NCBI GenBank assembly: GCA_021234155.1 | Contig: JAJEKV010000022.1 | Coordinates: forward strand, 2,106,728-2,170,727 | Direction of reading: 5' to 3' | DNA: 64,000 nucleotides | Source: Isoetes taiwanensis | Taxonomy: Eukaryota > Streptophyta > Lycopodiopsida > Isoetales > Isoetaceae | In this document: positions 59,352-64,000 of the stretch, piece by piece | Layout of the letters: every line of letters starts with the position of its first letter | Position numbering within the stretch: position 1 is the first letter of the stretch | The notes under the pieces: model-generated | Database searches by the model: none | Told to the model about the DNA's origin: nothing | What the model saw: the letters and a program-made list of their open reading frames with translations, nothing else | Position numbers and translations under genes: made by a program

Positions 59352-60977
59352 CTATATTATCATCTCATCCGCCATACTTTCTTTAGAGGAATTAACAACA
59401 GAATCAAGAAATCTAGAATGCAAAGCATGCGTCCTTTCATGCGGTTGGGGGTCAATAAATTCCTCTGCATTATGGTGATCTTGTACCAGCCGTCTTTTTC
59501 TCGGAGCGTGAACATCAGCATGTGATGCAGACCTCTTTTTAGTTGGCATCTTCACACAGTGTCCTTAGATGGGATCTGCAAAAATTTCTCAAGTGGGTCA
59601 GTGGAGAAAAGTTGGGGATGCCGGATTAGTGCTATACCATATGCCATCCATTCCAATCTGTGCATTTTGGGCCTTAAGGAACAAAGGCTGTATGATCAGT
59701 GGTTTACTAAGAAGCTAGTAGACGGAAACCTGGGAAACATGAAAAGGCTATATGATTTAGGGCTCAGAAATATGATTGTGTTCAATCTGCTGCCTTTTGG
59801 ACGTTCACCTATCATTACAATTAAGACAAACTATACAAAGTGCACAAATGACACAGACGATTTGCAAGCCTTTCACAATAGTCTGCTCAGCTCTGGTGTC
59901 AAGGAGCTCAACAAACTCCCTCCCAGGAGGGCGTTTCATAATCTTGGACCAGAATAAGGCCTTCAAGCAAATCCTCTTGAATGAGACAAAGTAATCAAAT
60001 TTACCTCATACAGACATCAATCTTCATACTTTTTAAAAGAATGATTATGGGCATGAAGTAAAATGGGCCTCTAACAAACTGGAACCAAGCAGAAGCCAAA
60101 TCTCAGAGAATATCTCACTCAAAAAGACCTACTACAGGTCAGTTTTGCTAGGAAACATAGCTTGCAAGCATGGAATGAAGTAACGGTATGTCAAAGATTG
60201 CCATCCATATATACATCTGTGTAGCTCATTGTTGTGACGTTTGTTTGCTGTTCCCTGTTTCTTGTTGTAAGGCAAAGGCAGTTTGTTTGCTTCCACAAAA
60301 AGTAATGGATAATAAAAATGGATGGTAAACTCACCTAAAAAGCTCTTGCTGAATGTTGGCCAAATCTGCACCTTGGCTGAGTGTTGCCTGAATGAAGCAG
60401 GCAGATCTGTTTGCCAAATTTGCTGGCCATCCATGCTTAGAACATAGCTGTCAAAAATTCCATTTCTAACCTTAACTGTAGACATGAACTGGATCAGAGC
60501 TAGAGAATCGTTCTAGACCCAAGATCCTTGTTTAAGCCCATCCGCAGGCCTGCTAATGCAACTTCTACCTATGAACCAGATGGAATGGATAAAGAACGGA
60601 ATGAGAAAGAAAATGAAGCAAGTTGCATGCAGGCAAAAACCAAAATACCTTTGGTTGGATACTGCGAAATTTTGTGGTATACTCTGAACTGCAGAAATGA
60701 GTCTGCAAAAAGCCGATTCTGTATAATGTCTGCCTGAGATAAAATCAGTCTTCAACATTTTAAATCGGACCAAGGCAAAAAGGGTACAATACTCCAAAAC
60801 ATCGTATGCTGGAATATGCTGTGTAGCCGATGTGCAGCGATTTGGTTCGGCCAGATTCAAAACACTATGCATGATCTGCCTATTCCATAGCAAGGACCAT
60901 GTTACGGCCCTGATGCCTACCTGCTTTCCCACAAAAACAAATCCACCATCTTCTTGACCATGGTGCAGACTGGCCAT
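59352..60977 (-). CDS. Four-exon gene of unknown function
   Basis: Minus-strand exons with GT/AG borders: 60,921-60,977 (starts MASLHHGQEDGGFVFVGKQ), 60,649-60,733 (ADIIQNRLFADSFLQFR), 60,335-60,549 (GIFDSYVLSMDGQQIWQTDL, then FRQHSAKVQIWPTF) and 59,352-59,563 (MPTKKRSAS, HAPRKRRLVQDHHNAEEFID, stop at 59,352). Phases agree across all junctions if a 2-bp CT duplication in exon 3 (near 60,502-60,506) is ignored. The product would be about 188 residues with a basic, NLS-like APRKRRL stretch in the last exon. AACCCTAA-type telo-box motifs lie upstream near 61,033-61,160, as in many plant housekeeping promoters. I do not recognise the family. The last intron (59,564-60,334) contains an opposing GDSL relic. 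Confidence 0.55.
59685..59957 (+). pseudogene. GDSL esterase/lipase 3' fragment
   Basis: The plus-strand frame reads KKLVDGNLGNMKRLYDLGLR, then NMIVFNLLPFGRSPI and FHNSLLSSGVKELNKLPPRR. This follows block III of plant GDSL esterases (usually LYDLGARK..V..L.P.GC.P, then FN..L...L..LN..LP), with the GC pair changed to GR. The catalytic Ser block and the C-terminal Asp-His block are absent. It lies inside an intron of the minus-strand gene, so it is probably an inserted fragment. Confidence 0.65.
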
Positions 60978-62340
60978 CCATCGCTCGGATATGGGTCTGC
61001 TTGGCTATGGAGAGAAGCAGAGCAGTGCGCGAACCCTAATACCTCCAAACCCTGCTGCCATAGCTCGCCATTGGGCGTCGTAGCCAAGAAGAGAACCCTA
61101 AATGTCGAAAATAGAGTTAGGGTTTCGAGGACCGTCCAAAATTTTAAGTGAAATCTGGGCCGTCGAAAGTTTTAGGGTTTTATGCACGACATACACTAAA
61201 ACTTTATAATAAAGGAGGATAAGCACGCATCACCATTTATGGTCCACGAGACCAATTGTATAGAGCATATATCTCTCACTAGCCTTATCAATTTTTCTCC
61301 ATAGAATGATACTATGGCTTTTTAGCTTCGATCACATCATTTTTGAAAGGTGTAAGTGAAAGTCCATGTCGGCTCAATTGGTCATAAATACCCTATAAAT
61401 TCTCAATTGTTTGTGCTTCAACCTTACCCTTAAATTATACAAGCTAACCTAATCAATTAATTTTGTCGTATAGAGAATCATACAAGTAAACTATATGTGA
61501 AAGTTGAGATCAAAATTGAATAAGGTGGCACCATTAATAATTTTTAAACCTTCAGTCATCTGGACCAATGATGGTCTGCAACTGGACTGCAGATAGCAGT
61601 CTATCTTCATTTTTTATAGTAAAAGTTTTTCATATTTTTCATTGGTTCTTTTTGCATTGGTTTCTTGACATGAGATATTTTGAGGATGTGATTTTGTGAA
61701 GTCACACCTTAGGGCACAAATCTAGAACAAACATGGAAGATATAACATAATTGATGCTATCTATACTAGTACAATCCTTAAGATAATGAACAACAAATAT
61801 TTTTTGTGAACAAAGTGTTCCAAGAGCTACTGATGTCCCAAAACTCAACTTGAAATGGACTAACATAAGGATATTATCAATTTTTGAATGAACTATGGAC
61901 CAGTAATGGGCAGGTACAGATATTGTTTTTGATTTTTTTTTTACCATGTCTTTTGCTCTTTCCACGAGCTTGTTTTTGCATTGGTTTCATATCCTTATAA
62001 ATTTTCATAATGTGATTTTTTGGAGGACAACCTAGAATCATATGTAACAATATTATCCATTTGTATAAATTCCCTAAAATTGAAAATAGAAGTAAAAGTC
62101 AAAACATCAAATTTAAACTCAACAAATATTTTTATAGGATGGAGGACCTCGTGAATTACTTATATGCCAAATTTGAACTCAAAATTGATCTCCTTCTGAA
62201 AGTTGTTGTTTTTATATCACAACTGCTTTCTGAGAACCAGTATTGGTTCGCAGAAAGCAGAGGACAGTTTTGACCCTGTCATGTTTGAATTGCTCTATCT
62301 TCCTTCACAGAGTTCGAATTGAGATGTGGTTTTTTGTGCC
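60978..62340. other. Upstream region of the unknown gene, then no gene
   Basis: 60,978-61,200 probably holds the promoter and 5' UTR of the minus-strand gene, with several AACCCTAA/TTAGGGTT motifs. Beyond, AT-rich sequence shows weak similarity to the 9.2-9.5 kb repeat. No protein is recognised. Confidence 0.45.
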
Positions 62341-62379
62341 TTGCTCTATATCTCGTGTAGAAAAATAACATTATAACCA

Positions 62380-62570
62380 AAAAAATCAAAAAAATCTTTT
62401 CATCAAGACAATTTTACTTTGTGTGAACATGAAGCTTTTGGTACTTGACCCCCTTGGGTTTGCTAGAGCATAACTCACAAGAATGGGAGCTGATACATTT
62501 TTGTGTATTTTTTATATGAAGCATGACTGCCATATATAAACTCCTAGAAAGGGTTTGGCTAGTTTTTGTG
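62380..62570 (+). repeat. Dispersed repeat, inverse of 9,541-9,740
   Basis: CATGAAGCTTTTGGTACTTG and GCTAGAGCATAACTCACAAG match the reverse complement of the earlier copy. Confidence 0.75.
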
Positions 62571-62776
62571 TTCTTGATTTTATATGATTTCTTTTGTGAA
62601 CCTTCAAAATGCCCTTTAATGGTCCATCATGGGACATGTCTAGTGTTAAGCTTTCCTATCCTGAGCACCGTATTTATCGGACACCGTCAAATGTTAGAGC
62701 CACAGCCACGGGTATATCCTTGTCTTGTTTATATCGCGGCGGCCCTTGTCTTGTTTACATGTTACAAGAAATTTAT

Positions 62777-62798
62777 CGCGGCGGCCAAGGCCGCCGCG
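62777..62798. repeat. 22-bp GC-only palindrome with AA centre
   Basis: CGCGGCGGCC, AA, GGCCGCCGCG: perfect 10-bp arms in otherwise AT-rich DNA, followed by AACATTTCTTT. The same right half and flank (GGCCGCCGCGAACATTTCTTT) occur at 10,235-10,255. Confidence 0.95.
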
Positions 62799-62829
62799 AA
62801 CATTTCTTTGGTTCGACACTGTGCAAAAG

Positions 62830-64000
62830 AACCACTTGTCTAAGCTACTTGGTGCAAAAGAACAATTAACACAAACTATGTTTGCCTGAGATTCTGCAAA
62901 TTCTTTCAACCTACAAAGAAATGGAGGAACATTTAGAGGTTTTAACATGGGGGATCTTAACTTTCATTTGCATACTGGTTGTTTGCATACATCCTCTACT
63001 TCTCCTTTTTTTTCTTCTCTCAAAGCTTAAAACGATCCTACTGGCCCAAAGGTTTAAAGAGGGAAACCCTTCCAGTGACTCGAGTGGATTTGAATTGATT
63101 TGCAAATCTAAGGCAATTGAAGGTTGCTAGCATTGTTGTGATTTTTTTTATTGCTCTGATTTCAAATATTAGAATCCTATAAGAATTATCACAGGGTTTA
63201 GATATTATAGCTACATTGACCAAAGGAGTTATGGAATCAACATCAGATCGAATTTTCTAAGCATGTAAGGTTGTCAATCTGCATTAAGTTTGTCAGCTGC
63301 AGGGAACTGCAGGGAATTGGCAATAAACAGGTCTTCTAAATTCTTCAGCATTTTCCTTCATTTTCCTACATAAAACTACTGCTCCAATGTCTAGCTATTT
63401 CTATGGTTATTTTCTCTTTTCAAAATTTAAACTTATAACCATTTAAGAAGGTCTAAGCCATTGGTATCGTGCCCACTTTCAAAAGCTTCTGGATATTATA
63501 GTGAACGAAAGTGCCACTATGAATAGCAATCATTTATTACTAACAGGGGACATTAGCGATGCTCTTCAACAAACTTACAACAATTCAAGCCCTAAATTAT
63601 CAAACTTAATAAAGGCGGGCAGACAGTGCATATTCTAGGGAAAGGTCCTTTGTAAAATAACAATGAGTAATGTTTTCCATGAGATTCTATGGTGCTTTTA
63701 TCACCCCAAATGAGTAAATAGCAATAAAGATTAGAGAAACATCCTAGGGAGTCAAAAACACCCCAATAATATGAGGATTACTATAATAATCCCCGCAAAA
63801 CCGACCCCCAAACATGTCGTCGGGAACCGCCGGAAAGTTAAGACAAGACAAAGAGTTAGGAGCCGCAGGCCAAGCATCAACAAGCTTTGAATGGAAAACG
63901 AGAAAATGGATCCCAGCGCCTCAAGATAGATGGTCATCCCAAACATACATCTTGAAAGGATTGAAGTGAGAAAAACAAAACCTAAGACAAGAAAGAGGTT
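62830..64000. other. No gene recognised
   Basis: Open frames on both strands are short and lack familiar motifs. A doubled CTGCAGGGAA lies at 63,297-63,317. Confidence 0.45.

Noticed and set aside
1-64000. CRISPR arrays, bacterial operons, rRNA genes
   Set aside because: The tandem repeats here are too long or lack spacer structure, no rRNA core sequences were seen, and the gene content is plant nuclear. A tRNA gene could still be missed by eye.

Overview
The window is nuclear DNA of a land plant. Supporting signs are a Ty1/copia element primed by the initiator-Met tRNA site, an NPF (NRT1/PTR) transporter gene with plant-type exon structure, relics of PPR, receptor-kinase and GDSL-esterase genes, and a piece of plastid atpB inserted in nuclear sequence. 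It is AT-rich and repeat-dominated, and two kinds of tyrosine recombinase are present. That fits a large, repeat-rich genome, perhaps a fern, lycophyte or gymnosperm, but the sequence alone does not settle the lineage. Only two loci look like ordinary host genes: an NPF transporter (54.3-56.2 kb, minus) and a small unrecognised four-exon gene (59.4-61.0 kb, minus). Each needs one small indel corrected to read through.

Layout. 1-4.74 kb: a decayed copia retrotransposon (5' LTR cut by the window edge, complete 780-bp 3' LTR). 4.74-5.14 kb: a minisatellite and the end of a TIR element of the same family as element B below. 5.8-8.0 kb, minus: a multi-exon gene for a Crypton/DUF3504-type tyrosine recombinase with an acidic repeat exon. 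9.5-16 kb: duplicated repeats, a 435-bp MITE, and a second, DIRS-like tyrosine-recombinase fragment at 14.2-14.5 kb. 16.8-32.9 kb: five tandem copies of a 3.2-3.5-kb unit; the last is cut by a reversed LINE-like 3' end. 33-40 kb: gene-poor sequence, the first copy of a 1.6-kb repeat, a receptor-kinase pseudogene with an internal deletion, and a plastid atpB insert.

40.9-52.3 kb holds two abutting TIR DNA transposons inserted into a second copy of the 1.6-kb repeat; the uninterrupted copy at 36.2-37.8 kb supplies the empty site. Element A (40,911-47,942) carries a frameshifted plus-strand transposase-like gene that I cannot assign to a standard plant superfamily, a convergent minus-strand coiled-coil gene that is intact, further minus-strand coding remnants, and four copies of a hairpin-like pair of 14-bp motifs with near-constant spacing. 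Element B (47,946-52,333) has no visible transposase; it carries fragments of a PPR gene and a protein-kinase gene (a Pack-type element) and nine near-identical 16-bp palindromes grouped toward its two ends.

Many small indels in the repeats sit where sister copies have CAG or CTG. I suspect part of this decay is long-read base-calling error at CHG-methylated cytosines, so frameshifts here are weak evidence for pseudogenes. The best candidates for something undescribed are element A with its paired motifs, the Crypton-type recombinase in a plant, and the palindrome-studded element B.
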